DNA of 64,000 nucleotides from Elusimicrobia bacterium RIFOXYA2_FULL_47_53 (GCA_001800315.1 MGVE01000006.1:234021-298020), one strand, 5' to 3'; shown: positions 54,039 to 62,560, counted from the first letter of the stretch. The notes: generated by a model not told the origin, from the sequence alone. A program made the numbers and translations.

Positions 54039-54184
54039 TTATTTAATACGGAAAGGATGATTGGCGTATCAATTTTGCTGAAGGAGGGTATTGGAATGCT
54101 AAACAAAGCGTGTTTGGCCGCACGCACGCGTACATATTTAAACTACCACTTGCAAACTGTACATATATTTGCTATCCTCCTGGC

Positions 54185-55354
54185 ATGATAATTAAACGAA
54201 ATATCTCAGAAGAGCTGCTGAAACTTGGCAGGCAATATCCGATTATTACGGTTGTCGGGCCCCGCCAATCTGGCAAAACAACGCTCGTGAAGAGTGTTTT
54301 TCCAAAGAAACCATATTATTCTTTTGAAGATCCCGACACAAGAAGAATTGCGCTTAGCGATGCCAGGTCATTTTTGAAAAAAATTCATGCCGGCGCGATT
54401 TTGGACGAGATTCAGCGGGCTCCTGAAATATTGTCGTACCTGCAGGGAGAAGTTGACGCCGACAGAAGGCCCGGCAGATTCGTGTTGACGGGAAGCCAGC
54501 AGTTAAATCTATTGGAAAATGTCACACAGTCCCTCGCAGGCAGAACCGCTCTGCTGAAGCTTTTGCCATATTCAATCGCGGAATTGCGTAAAGCGGCTCC
54601 TAAGCCTCTTGGCGCGGATGATTACATCTATCAGGGATTTTATCCCGGTTTATATTCTCAGAAGTTAAATCCTACCAAGGCATATCGGAATTATTATGAA
54701 ACTTATATTGAGCGTGATTTGCGGCAGCTGATGCACATTAAAGACCTTCACCTGTTTCAAAAGTTCGTCAGATTGTGCGCCGGGAGAATAGGCAATATTT
54801 TCGTAGCCAGTCATTTGGCTGCCGAGGTCGGCGTTTCAGTGCCTACCATTCAAAAGTGGGCCTCGCTGTTAGAGGCATCATTTGTCATATTTTTCTTACA
54901 GCCTTATTACGAAAACTTCGGAAAAAGGGTCATTAAGTCGCCGAAACTCTATTTTTATGATACGGGAGTTGCGTCCTACCTTCTGGGCATTGAAAATATA
55001 AATCAGGTTGAGCGGGATCCTCTGCGCGGCGCTCTTTTTGAAAATCTGGTCATTCTTGAAATGATCAAAGAACGCTACGATAAGGGTTTGGATCATAATC
55101 TTTATTTCTTCCGTGACAATCACCAAAATGAAGTTGATGTGGTTTACAAATACGGTTCCGAGCTGATTCCGATAGAAATAAAGTCTGCCGAAACATTTGA
55201 TGAAGGTTTTTTTAGGGGCTTGCATTACTTCTCAAAGATAAGTCCGCGAAAAGCAAAAAATGGTTTTCTTGTTTATGCGGGTACGGATGAGCATACATTG
55301 CACGATATAAAAGTGATTAATTACCACCATGTCTCGCGCGTTGTAAGCCGTTAG
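54185..55354 (+). CDS. AAA ATPase with DUF4143 domain
   Basis: 389 residues from the ATG at 54185. A longer frame begins at 54110, but its first 25 residues look non-native. Walker A is GPRQSGKTTL, Walker B GAILDEIQRAPE, and the arginine-bearing segment LTGSQQLNLL follows. The DUF4143 C-terminal region has a winged-helix part (HLAAEVGVSVPTIQKW) and a PD-(D/E)XK-like site (EVDVVYKYGSELIPIEIKS). Such proteins are widespread in accessory regions and their role is unclear, possibly toxin-antitoxin-like or defence-related. No convincing Shine-Dalgarno. Confidence 0.85.
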   Translation: MIIKRNISEELLKLGRQYPIITVVGPRQSGKTTLVKSVFPKKPYYSFEDPDTRRIALSDARSFLKKIHAGAILDEIQRAPEILSYLQGEVDADRRPGRFVLTGSQQLNLLENVTQSLAGRTALLKLLPYSIAELRKAAPKPLGADDYIYQGFYPGLYSQKLNPTKAYRNYYETYIERDLRQLMHIKDLHLFQKFVRLCAGRIGNIFVASHLAAEVGVSVPTIQKWASLLEASFVIFFLQPYYENFGKRVIKSPKLYFYDTGVASYLLGIENINQVERDPLRGALFENLVILEMIKERYDKGLDHNLYFFRDNHQNEVDVVYKYGSELIPIEIKSAETFDEGFFRGLHYFSKISPRKAKNGFLVYAGTDEHTLHDIKVINYHHVSRVVSR

Positions 55355-55445
55355 GTTCAAAATATGACGAGATACAGTATTTAGTTGAATAAAAGCGTGG
55401 TGTTTTAAAACAGTATTTGTGTTATTGTGAAGTTCAAAAAAATGA

Positions 55446-55451
55446 TATAAT
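55446..55451 (+). promoter_or_regulatory. TATAAT -10 box upstream of the tRNA-Ser locus
   Basis: Perfect -10 preceded by TTATTG at 55422-55427 (18-bp spacer). It lies before the first copy of the tRNA-Ser leader, as at the tRNA-Glu locus. Confidence 0.55.
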
Positions 55452-55468
55452 ACCATTGAAAAGTCATC

Positions 55469-55587
55469 TATAAACAGGCTGGTGAGCACCCCGGGTGAAG
55501 GTGCGGAGACGGAGTCTCCGAAAAAGAGCCGGTTTGCAGAAAGAAGAATAAAGCAATACGAGAATAGATGGAAGGATGGCCGAGTGG
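55469..55587 (+). repeat. 119-bp direct repeat, copy 1: leader plus truncated tRNA-Ser
   Basis: Nearly identical to 55648-55766, offset 179 bp. It comprises about 100 bp of leader (with a GGAGAC/GTCTCC palindrome) and the first 18 bases of tRNA-Ser, breaking off in the D-loop at GAGTGG. Confidence 0.93.
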
Positions 55588-55647
55588 GCCGCAGCGCGAC
55601 GAGTAGGAGCGCAGGGTTGCGGCGGGTGCGAGAGAACAAAGAGAATT
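55588..55647 (+). mobile_element. 60-bp GC-rich insertion in the D-loop of truncated tRNA-Ser
   Basis: Begins GCCGCAGCGCGACGAGTAGG and separates the two 119-bp direct repeats. No coding content. It marks the same D-loop break as at tRNA-Glu. Calling it mobile is inference. Confidence 0.45.
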
Positions 55648-55766
55648 TATAAACAGGCTGGTGAGCACCCCGGGTGAAGGCGCGGAGACGGAGTCTCCGA
55701 ATAAGAGCCGGTTTGCAGAAAGAAGAATAAAGCAATACGAGAATAGATGGAAGGATGGCCGAGTGG
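55648..55766 (+). repeat. 119-bp direct repeat, copy 2
   Basis: The intact copy, running into the functional tRNA-Ser at 55749. Confidence 0.93.
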
Positions 55767-55835
55767 TTTAAGGCGCTGGTCTTGAAAACCAGTTTAGGGT
55801 TTACCCTAACGGGGGTTCAAATCCCTCTCCTTCCG
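55749..55835 (+). tRNA. tRNA-Ser(UGA)
   Basis: 87 bases, class II. Acceptor GGAAGGA pairs with TCCTTCC and the discriminator is G. D-arm GCCGAGTGG...GGC, anticodon loop CTTGAAA (anticodon TGA) closed by CTGGT/ACCAG, a long variable arm (TTAGGG/CCCTAA) and T-arm GGGGG-TTCAAAT-CCCTC. CCA is not encoded, in contrast to the tRNA-Glu. Confidence 0.96.
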
Positions 55836-55838
55836 TAT

Positions 55839-55950
55839 ATGTTTATTAAATAGATTGGGATTTGAAGCCAACCCGAGCCCGCCATTGGTTCAGTGGCGGG
55901 AGGGGGGGCCGGCGACGGAGGAACCCTCCGAAAGGAGGGTGGGTGAGGAG
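55839..55950 (+). mobile_element. 112-bp GC-rich insertion after tRNA-Ser
   Basis: From 55857 it begins GGGATTTGAAGCCAACCCGAG, one base different from the element at 50045. It contains internal hairpins (CCGCCA/TGGCGG and CCCTCC-GAAA-GGAGGG). It ends at a second copy of the tRNA 3' tail. No ORF. Confidence 0.55.
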
Positions 55951-55970
55951 AAATCCCTCTCCTTCCGTAT
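55951..55970 (+). repeat. Copy of tRNA-Ser 3' tail
   Basis: AAATCCCTCTCCTTCCGTAT matches 55819-55838 exactly: T-loop to discriminator plus three bases. A third, 13-base copy (AAATCCCTCTCCT) starts at 56123 after another GC-rich segment (56008-56122). Confidence 0.9.
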
Positions 55971-56008
55971 TTTTTGTCAGGGCACCAAGTGCCCAGACAA
56001 AAAATATG
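55969..56008. terminator. Large T/A-bounded hairpin after the tRNA-Ser tail copy
   Basis: ATTTTTTGTC-A-GGGCA / TGCCC-A-GACAAAAAAT, symmetrical, so it could terminate transcription from either side. A hairpin of the same design lies at the right window edge (63952-63990). Confidence 0.7.
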
Positions 56009-56386
56009 AAAAGCGGTTGGGGTAAGAACCCCGCGACGCGAAGCGACGCAGGGTCACGACCGAGCGAAATGGCTTGCCGGACGGTGTGCAGATGCAAGCC
56101 AGCGAGGAAGTCCCCTTGCGGGAAATCCCTCTCCTGTGGGCGCTCACATCTCGCGCCCGTTGCAGGATACCAACCGTTGAAAATACAGTGTGTTTTGACA
56201 TATAGTAAAAAACGGCATTTCCCCAGCTTCTGCTATATTCCTGCGCCGGGGGCCGATGTTTTAAAATAACCATTCCAAAATCACTCCCAGATCTGTTGCT
56301 CTCCTCCGCAGTACTATGCCACGAAATTATTTTCAAAACCGGAACGATTAATTTTATTCTGCAATCAACTTTTTTGTGCAAAGTTA

Positions 56387-56426
56387 TTGACAAAAAGATA
56401 CTTATTGTATAATATATGTTACATAT
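56387..56426 (+). promoter_or_regulatory. Promoter and operator of the MNT/HEPN pair
   Basis: TTGACA at 56387-56392 with a TAATAT/TATAAT -10 at 56408-56415. The -10 overlaps a perfect inverted repeat ATATGT-T-ACATAT (56414-56426). A palindrome over the -10 fits autorepression by the HTH-bearing first gene. The gap upstream (56136-56386) shows no gene. Confidence 0.7.
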
Positions 56427-56452
56427 GGAACAAATATTATACAGAGGGCATC

Positions 56453-57070
56453 ATGCGGTTTAAAAATTATCTTGATACGATATTCTCACAGCCGACAAAA
56501 GTAAGGCTGTTGAGATTCCTTTTTGAAACGAGGCCAGAAATGACCGGACGGGAACTCGCGCGTTTTGCCAAAATATCGCACATGCAAGTTTACCGAAACC
56601 TTGATGACCTGAAGGCTCACGGGATAGTGACTAAAAAGCGCGTAGGCGGCGCGTTCGTGTTTTCCCTAAACGAGAAGAATGTGCTGGTAAAGGAAGTGCT
56701 AAGTACGCTCTTTCAGAAAGAAGGGAGGCTGCTGGAAGATGTATTGAAGGCAATTTTGCAGAAAAAAGCCGGCGATATGTTGTCTGTAGTAGTATTTGGG
56801 AGCGCGGCAAAAGGCGAGGAAAGGCCGGCAAGCGATGTGGATATTTTTATCCTTACCAAGAACGAGAGTAACAGCAATTTGGTAAACAACTTCCTTTCCG
56901 ATGCCGATATAAGGTTCAATGAACAAACGGGAAACCGCCTGTCGCCTATCGTTATGACTATCAATGAATTGAAAGAAAAAAATATGACCAATAAAACGCT
57001 GATTGCAAGGGTGCTATCCGGTAAAGTTATTTTCGGTAAATCCCCGGGGGAGTTCATCAATGGTAGGTAG
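56453..57070 (+). CDS. HTH-MNT nucleotidyltransferase antitoxin
   Basis: 205 residues from the ATG at 56453 (AGAGGG just upstream); a longer frame from 56387 would begin inside the promoter. Residues 1-85 form a winged helix (MTGRELARFAKISHMQVYRNLDDLKAHGIVTKK). Residues about 105-205 form a minimal nucleotidyltransferase with VVVFGSAAKGEERPASDVDIFIL, the GSxxxG and SDxD catalytic motif. In MNT/HEPN modules the MNT protein neutralises the HEPN toxin, often by AMPylation. Overlaps the next gene by 11 bases. Confidence 0.88.
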   Translation: MRFKNYLDTIFSQPTKVRLLRFLFETRPEMTGRELARFAKISHMQVYRNLDDLKAHGIVTKKRVGGAFVFSLNEKNVLVKEVLSTLFQKEGRLLEDVLKAILQKKAGDMLSVVVFGSAAKGEERPASDVDIFILTKNESNSNLVNNFLSDADIRFNEQTGNRLSPIVMTINELKEKNMTNKTLIARVLSGKVIFGKSPGEFINGR

Positions 57071-57467
57071 AAGGCCGCGCAAAGGAAGGGACAAATCGTC
57101 GTATATTAACTATTTAAAGAAAGCACGGCAGTTTAGCGAGGTTATGACACAGTGCTATCATGAACATAATTATGATGCCGCCGCGTTAAACGGAATACAT
57201 GCGATAATTTCCGGGATTGACGCGGTCCTTATTTTCCGTCATGGTGTAGTCAGTTCCAGCCAGAACCATGAGGACGCGGTCGGGCTATTGATTGAACTTA
57301 TACCTGACGGCACGGCCCAGGCAAAACACGCCCTGGCAGTCATAAGGAAAAAATCGCTGGTTGAATACATGGATACTTTGTGTAGCGCTTCTGACGCTTT
57401 AGAGATCATGAAACATACAGAAAGATTTCTTGACTGGGTAAAGACAAAACTTCCCTCTAATGCGTAG
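57060..57467 (+). CDS. HEPN-domain toxin
   Basis: 135 residues starting at ATG 57060 inside the end of the MNT gene. All-helical HEPN layout: INYLKKARQFSEVMTQCYHEHNYDAAALNGIHAIISGIDAVL, then the 'R...SSSQNHEDAV' segment where HEPN ribonucleases carry their Arg/His active site. It resembles the SAV_6107-like HEPN group. The R-x(4-6)-H spacing is not canonical (nine between R and the last H), so nuclease activity is uncertain. Cotranscribed with the MNT gene; a 154-bp gap follows. Confidence 0.78.
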   Translation: MVGRRPRKGRDKSSYINYLKKARQFSEVMTQCYHEHNYDAAALNGIHAIISGIDAVLIFRHGVVSSSQNHEDAVGLLIELIPDGTAQAKHALAVIRKKSLVEYMDTLCSASDALEIMKHTERFLDWVKTKLPSNA

Positions 57468-57621
57468 TCAGTTCTTTAAGGATATAATGATAAAATTAAA
57501 TGTCAGTGTTAGGTAGAGTCATCGGCGCCGTTTGATGTTGTTGTGCCATGGTTTTCTCAAAGATATCTTTTAATTGATTGGGAATATAGGAGGCCGATTG
57601 TCCTGCATTAAAGATACCTTT

Positions 57622-58683
57622 ATGGAATATTCCATAATGACCACGAATCGCTGCAACCTGCGCTGTTCGTACTGCATAAACAGTTCCCGCCGTTCACACA
57701 ACAATTCAAAGTCAGCCGATGCAGATAAGATAATCGCTCACATAATAAAAGACTCCGCGGAAAATTCCTATGATCCTGTGGTAATAACTTTTTATGGAGG
57801 AGAGCCGCTTTTAGAGCAGGGGCTGATTGAAAAAATAATGTCCGAAACCGCCGGCCTTAACCCCCATTATAATATTTTTACTAACGGAACCCTTGTCTCG
57901 CGGGATAACCTGGCAATTTTGAACAAAATGAATTTGATTTCCATTTCCATTGACGGGGAAAAGGAAAAACACGATGCCACCAGAGGAAAAGGCAGTTTTG
58001 ATAAAACCATGCGCGGTTACAGGTCGGTTAAAAAGGATTTGAAGTCCTCCACGCTGGCATTTATTACGGCAACCCCAAAAACCAGAATATTTGATTCGGT
58101 TATGGGCGTAATAAATGAGTTTGACAATGTCTTCTGGTTTCTTGAGAACTCAAACCGCGCCTCCGGTTTAGATGGTTTTCTGAAAGATTATAGCGCCGGG
58201 TTAGACGGGCTGTTGGCTTTCTGGATGGAAAATCTTCGGGCAGGCAGGATATACAACCTCGTGCCCTTTCAGGGGCTCTACGATATTATTGAGCAGAAAC
58301 ATATTTATACGGGCCTTCCGTGCGGAATCGGGGATAACTTTCAGGCGATAGCCATAGACGGTTCGGTATATTCCTGCGAAGATTCGTACCACAACAGAAT
58401 CGGAGACATATATTCCTCCGTTGATATAGGCAAAGCGCGCGAGAAATATTCCTTTTCCGTTTGCGGAGAGTGCGAGATAAAAAGCATATGCGCCGGCCGC
58501 TGCGTAATCCCGCACATGAATTATGACGCTTCTAAAGTCAGGTTTTACTGCGAGTGTTCAAAACTTTTGATAGGTAAGTTCAGGAGAGTATTGCCAGAGA
58601 TCAAAGCTCTGGTCAGGGTCGGAATTATTGACGAGCACGGGCTGATTAATCATATAGCCCGTTTCACCGATGTAATTCCTTAG
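57622..58683 (+). CDS. Radical SAM/SPASM-type maturase
   Basis: 353 residues from ATG 57622; the frame extends upstream but MEYSIMTTNRCNLRCSYC is the natural beginning. CNLRCSYC is the CxxxCxxC cluster motif (residues about 11-18). TFYGGEPLL and ISIDGEKEKHDATRG are typical. The C-terminal part has CGIGDNFQAIAIDGSVYSCED and CGECEIKSICAGRC, a SPASM-like region for auxiliary FeS clusters. Relatives mature sulfatases or modify ribosomal peptides. No precursor peptide gene is visible within 150 bp. Start could also be Met at 57637. Confidence 0.88.
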   Translation: MEYSIMTTNRCNLRCSYCINSSRRSHNNSKSADADKIIAHIIKDSAENSYDPVVITFYGGEPLLEQGLIEKIMSETAGLNPHYNIFTNGTLVSRDNLAILNKMNLISISIDGEKEKHDATRGKGSFDKTMRGYRSVKKDLKSSTLAFITATPKTRIFDSVMGVINEFDNVFWFLENSNRASGLDGFLKDYSAGLDGLLAFWMENLRAGRIYNLVPFQGLYDIIEQKHIYTGLPCGIGDNFQAIAIDGSVYSCEDSYHNRIGDIYSSVDIGKAREKYSFSVCGECEIKSICAGRCVIPHMNYDASKVRFYCECSKLLIGKFRRVLPEIKALVRVGIIDEHGLINHIARFTDVIP

Positions 58684-58690
58684 GCTAGGG

Positions 58691-59431
58691 TTAAAGAGTT
58701 TTTGAGAACCAGTTTTCTATCGCTGAAAGAAGTATTTTGAAGTAGCCTTGCAGCATGTATTCGGCGTGAGAACCGGTTTTGACGATCAGGAGTTTTTTCC
58801 TTGATTTGGTGCTATCATAAAGCGCCTGGGAGTGCCAGGGCTTTACAAGCCAGTCTTTGTCTCCGGTAATGTAGAGCACGCTCGCCTTTAATTTCGGCGC
58901 CGAATCCACGGGCCTTGTTTTGGCAAGCCAGAAGGGCCCCGGTTTAACCCCTTTCCCGATTTTACCGTCTTTTAAAAACAGCGCGTAGAAAATATCTTTC
59001 TCGGCGTCAGGCTCAAATATTTTGTAGTCAACTTTAGACACATCCGACGGCGAACTCACGCACACGAGCGATTTGACGGTTTTAGGATCCAGAGCCATTG
59101 TGTTTATCGCTATGCTTCCGCCGAGCGAAAACCCGACAACCCCTATTTTTTTATATCTTTCCTTTAGATGCTCAATAACAACCTGAAGATCCAGCGATTC
59201 TTTGCTTGTCAGCGTAAATACGCCGCCGCTCTCGCCGTGGCCCCTGAAATCAAACAAAAACACATCGTATTTTTTTATAAGGCTGTCTTTGAGCTTTTGC
59301 AAAAGCAGGGAGTTTTTTGAATTGTAAAAACCGTGGGCTATGATGACGGCCTTTTTGTGGCCGTTAAGATAGTGGTTTGTTGAAATAAATATTCCATCCT
59401 GAGTTTTCAGGTATCCTGAAATAAGTTCCAT
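58691..59431 (-). CDS. Alpha/beta hydrolase
   Basis: 246 residues. Catalytic elements: AHGFYNSKNS (oxyanion region), DFRGHGESGG, nucleophile elbow GFSLGGS, the acid in ITGDKDWLVKP and His in KTGSHAEYML. No signal peptide. Substrate unknown; the fold is that of serine aminopeptidase/acylglycerol-lipase-type enzymes. A TATAAA lies eight bases before the ATG, with TTGCCT 16 bp further up, so the transcript may be leaderless. Convergent with the radical SAM gene, seven bases apart. Confidence 0.9.
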   Translation of the reverse strand: MELISGYLKTQDGIFISTNHYLNGHKKAVIIAHGFYNSKNSLLLQKLKDSLIKKYDVFLFDFRGHGESGGVFTLTSKESLDLQVVIEHLKERYKKIGVVGFSLGGSIAINTMALDPKTVKSLVCVSSPSDVSKVDYKIFEPDAEKDIFYALFLKDGKIGKGVKPGPFWLAKTRPVDSAPKLKASVLYITGDKDWLVKPWHSQALYDSTKSRKKLLIVKTGSHAEYMLQGYFKILLSAIENWFSKTL

Positions 59432-59828
59432 GGGTTAATTTTATATCTTTTAGGCGTATTTAGGCAAGTGGGAATACCGTACGGTAGCAATCCTCAGATA
59501 GAGCTCGGGGCCTGCCGGTGTTGATTTTACCGGACAGGTAAAGTCACCCTGACGAAGCGAAGGGGCTCGTTTTTCATCCAGTGACGAGATTCTTCTCTCC
59601 CTTCGGGAGATCAGAAGGACCGCGCCGCCCTACCGGAGGGACCGTACTTCCAAATATCCGGCAAGTCAGTTATATGTAAAAAGTCATTGACTATTAAACA
59701 AATATTGGCAATAATATCAGCGCGGTCATATAGAGGCAAATGGCTATTGATTTACGCCGTGGTATAGAGTAAATCTTTACGGCAAAATACGCTGTAATTT
59801 TAACGCAATTTGTTTCACCGGTGATTTT
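59432..59828. other. Gene-free stretch with short palindromes
   Basis: No coding evidence. It holds the hydrolase promoter and several palindromic pieces: TACCGTACGGTA (about 59476), a GCCGGT...ACCGG pair (about 59515-59545) and TCTCCC-TTC-GGGAGA (about 59597). The segment around 59549-59600 looks like a degenerate intergenic repeat. Confidence 0.5.
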
Positions 59829-60692
59829 ATGGAAAACATTCTTGTTGTTGACGATGAAGCCGAAATCTGGAAAATCTGTCAGCACACTCTTGAGCGAAAG
59901 GGCTACATGGTTCACACCGCCCCAAGCGCGGACCACGCCCTGGAACTTTTTAAAAGTGTCGTGTTTGACATAGCTTTTGTGGATTTACGCATGCCCGGGC
60001 GAATGGACGGAATAGAGCTTTTAAAATACATCCGCGAGAACCACCCGGACACCAAGGCTATAGTTGTGACAGCCGAGGATGCCATACGCACGGCCATTGA
60101 ATGCCTCAGGGTTGGCGCCTTTGATTATATTTTAAAACCTTTTCAGCTTAGCGAACTGCTGAATTCAGCTAAACTCGCCTGGAATTACTCCTGCTCCCGG
60201 GGAAATAAATGTGTTGAGAACAGCGAATATTTAAAATTATATCCCGGCAGCGGAGAGGAGAGCGTTTCAAGCGAAGAAATGCTTAAATCCATACTTGACA
60301 TGGCCGTCAAGGAGCTGAAAGCCGACGAAGGCTCCATTCACATGTATTTACCGCGGAAGAAAACGCTGAAATTGCTTGTCGCGACGGGAACTGAAGCCGA
60401 GCGGGAAAACGAGATTAAGCTTGGCGAGCGCGTCGTGAGCTGGGTCGCGAAAAACAGGGAACCTCTTCTTATTCACGACGAAATGCAGGACTTCCCACAG
60501 TTTAAGGAACTAACGATAAGCAGCGAGTTGTCATCGTCTATAATTATTCCGCTTATCAGGCATGAAACTTTTTTAGGCGAAATATGCTTAAGCCGGCTCT
60601 CAACGCGTACCAATAAACGGTTTACCAAAGACGACCTGCTCTCGTTGCAGCGCTTCGCCATACACACTTCCCTTGTCATGCTGCTGCAATAA
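59829..60692 (+). CDS. Response regulator with GAF domain
   Basis: 287 residues. The REC domain (1-120) has ILVVDDEAE, phospho-acceptor Asp in AFVDLRMPG, Thr in VVVTAED and Lys in ILKPFQ. A linker is followed by a GAF domain (about 155-285): DEGSIHMYLPRKKTLKLLVATG, then SSSIIIPLIRHETFLGEICLSR. No DNA-binding output, so it probably signals by protein contact or senses a small ligand. It converges on the histidine-kinase gene, 28 bases away, and is the likely partner. Confidence 0.92.
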   Translation: MENILVVDDEAEIWKICQHTLERKGYMVHTAPSADHALELFKSVVFDIAFVDLRMPGRMDGIELLKYIRENHPDTKAIVVTAEDAIRTAIECLRVGAFDYILKPFQLSELLNSAKLAWNYSCSRGNKCVENSEYLKLYPGSGEESVSSEEMLKSILDMAVKELKADEGSIHMYLPRKKTLKLLVATGTEAERENEIKLGERVVSWVAKNREPLLIHDEMQDFPQFKELTISSELSSSIIIPLIRHETFLGEICLSRLSTRTNKRFTKDDLLSLQRFAIHTSLVMLLQ

Positions 60693-60720
60693 TTGCCCGC
60701 CGCTTTTTTTGCGAATAATC

Positions 60721-62031
60721 TTATAAGGTGAGTTCTTTTACCGGGGAGTGTTTTGGAAGCAGAAAGCTCATTTCAGAGCCTTTGCCGGGCTCGCTCTTTA
60801 TATGGAGCTCCGTTTTATGCGAGTCCAGGATACTTTTTACAATTCCCATCCCAAGGCCCATGCCCTGTTTTTTAGTCGTGAAAAAGTTTTCAAAAGTATT
60901 TTTTAATACCGTCAGATCCATCCCTTTGCCGTTATCCTTAACCGTTGATTTAATATATTCCCCGGAATCTTCCATTGTTACCTCTATAATTCCCTTCTGG
61001 CTTCCCATCCCCTGAATGGCATCGGCCGCGTTCTTCAAAAGGTTATAGAAAACCTGCAGGATTTCTTCCCTGCATCCGTAAACTGAAAATATCTTTGAGG
61101 TGTCGTAGTTTTTAACATAGTTTATGTATTTGTATAAAGGATCCATTTTCAGCACGGCTATGGAGATGTCCACCAGCTCATTTAAGGAAAGTTCGCCCTT
61201 CTCGCCGTCGCCCGGCTTGACGAACTTGCTTAATTTGTTAACCAGGTCGTTGAAGTGGTTCATAACCGAGCTCACGCTCTGCAGGTCCTCGCGGAGCTGC
61301 GGTTCCATTTTACCTTCTTTAAGAGAGATGGCGATAAACGCGTTTATGGCGGTAAGCGGGTTGCGTATTTCGTGAATCAACTGGGCCGACATGAACCCGA
61401 TGTGATAGGTGCTGTTTACCTTGGTTATCTGCTCTTTGTAGGCCTCGTTCTTTTCGTGCTCTTTAAAAAGCTGATCCTCAAGGTTGCGCACGATTATTTT
61501 CTCAAGGTAGCCGGCCATGAACAGAAACATCAGGACGCTGGCCATAAAGGCTATTATTGTCGCGGGGCTGTTATCATAAAGCATATATGTTGATATTGAC
61601 GGTTTTGTGATAACCCCGAAGTATTCCAGTCCTACGACGGAAAGATACACGCCTATTACCAGCGGCAGGTCCCAGCGGGTCGCTATGCCGAAAGTTATAT
61701 TTGAAATTAAAATCGCGGCGAATATCACGGTGTAGGGCGAAAGCACACCTCCCGTGGAATGTATTACCATGCCCATTAAGATAATATTGACATATCCCAT
61801 CAGCGCGAGCCCCGTCGGGCTGAGGCGCTTGAAGATAATATAAAAAAACAGATGCATAAGCGACGAGAAAAGCATGGCCCATAAAAACAGGGTGTCAAAA
61901 GGAAGTTTAAATAATATGTAGAAGACCACTCCGGTCAGCGAGGAGAGCGAAGTGAAGAGCAGCTGCACTTTCATTTTTTCGTTCAGCTGCATGTTTTTGG
62001 GGAATGAAAATATAAAAAATTTTGGGAACAT
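60721..62031 (-). CDS. Membrane sensor histidine kinase
   Basis: 436 residues. The chosen ATG at 62031 lies one base after the preceding stop, with GAGGG upstream; a TTG five codons earlier is less likely. About six transmembrane helices fill residues 20-180. Then HisKA has LIHEIRNPLTAINAFI (phospho-acceptor His), followed by HATPase with FYNLLKNAADAI (N), VKDNGKGMD (G1) and GLGMGIVKSIL (G2). It is the last gene of an operon of overlapping membrane-protein genes, so the sensor may report on their product or membrane state. Confidence 0.93.
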   Translation of the reverse strand: MFPKFFIFSFPKNMQLNEKMKVQLLFTSLSSLTGVVFYILFKLPFDTLFLWAMLFSSLMHLFFYIIFKRLSPTGLALMGYVNIILMGMVIHSTGGVLSPYTVIFAAILISNITFGIATRWDLPLVIGVYLSVVGLEYFGVITKPSISTYMLYDNSPATIIAFMASVLMFLFMAGYLEKIIVRNLEDQLFKEHEKNEAYKEQITKVNSTYHIGFMSAQLIHEIRNPLTAINAFIAISLKEGKMEPQLREDLQSVSSVMNHFNDLVNKLSKFVKPGDGEKGELSLNELVDISIAVLKMDPLYKYINYVKNYDTSKIFSVYGCREEILQVFYNLLKNAADAIQGMGSQKGIIEVTMEDSGEYIKSTVKDNGKGMDLTVLKNTFENFFTTKKQGMGLGMGIVKSILDSHKTELHIKSEPGKGSEMSFLLPKHSPVKELTL

Positions 62032-62032
62032 T

Positions 62033-62560
62033 TTATCTACCCTCAAAACCTTTCTGCCAGTAGCGCACGAATGTAGGAGCCACCATCATCAGCAGGCCGT
62101 ATCCCACCAGGGCCTCAAGCGGCATGCCAAAGACCGGTATGGTAATGCCGCTCCAGTTTAACAGCTCATAATGGTAATCCCAGACGCCGGTCCAGAGACC
62201 GATTTTCTCAAGCGGCAGGCCCACCATGGGAGCGGCGATGACATCGGTTATAAATATTCTTTTATCGTAGGGCAGAATCTGTTTTTGCTTAAAAAGCAGC
62301 ATGTAAAGTTTTTCTGACACAAAGACCGCGGTGGTGAACATGATGCCCCATCCAAGCACAATACCGGGCGGGATATCTTTGTACGCGGTTATTATAAAAT
62401 GATAGTCCCAGAGAGGTTCGGTCGCGAATTCTATGTAAGCGCCAATTATGGTGCCGGCGATAAGGTCGCCTATGACATTTCGCTTCGCGAGTTTCCAGAA
62501 CAAATAGGCCACGACCGGCGCCTGCAGGTACGACCAGACTTCCATAAACTTTAAAAGCAT
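62033..62560 (-). CDS. Small multi-pass membrane protein, paralogue 2
   Basis: 175 residues from ATG 62560, chosen because GGGGAG lies seven bases upstream and the paralogue begins the same way (MLLK-ME-WSY-Q). An ATG at 62587 overlaps the previous gene and would add nine residues. About five to six helices with acidic residues inside them (GAYIEFATEPLWDY, GLPLEKIGLWTGVWDYHYE, FGMPLEALVGYG). Roughly half identical to 62580-63101. The P-x-E motif and aromatic 'WxY' segments resemble the lycopene-cyclase-domain proteins further up the operon. Confidence 0.8.
   Translation of the reverse strand: MLLKFMEVWSYLQAPVVAYLFWKLAKRNVIGDLIAGTIIGAYIEFATEPLWDYHFIITAYKDIPPGIVLGWGIMFTTAVFVSEKLYMLLFKQKQILPYDKRIFITDVIAAPMVGLPLEKIGLWTGVWDYHYELLNWSGITIPVFGMPLEALVGYGLLMMVAPTFVRYWQKGFEGR

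Noticed and set aside
54110..54184. Upstream extension of the DUF4143 ATPase
   Set aside because: The first 25 residues do not look like the family; the conserved start is the Met at 54185.
55862..56269. 135-codon ORF downstream of tRNA-Ser
   Set aside because: It translates the GC-rich insertion and tRNA-tail copies and has no independent coding support.
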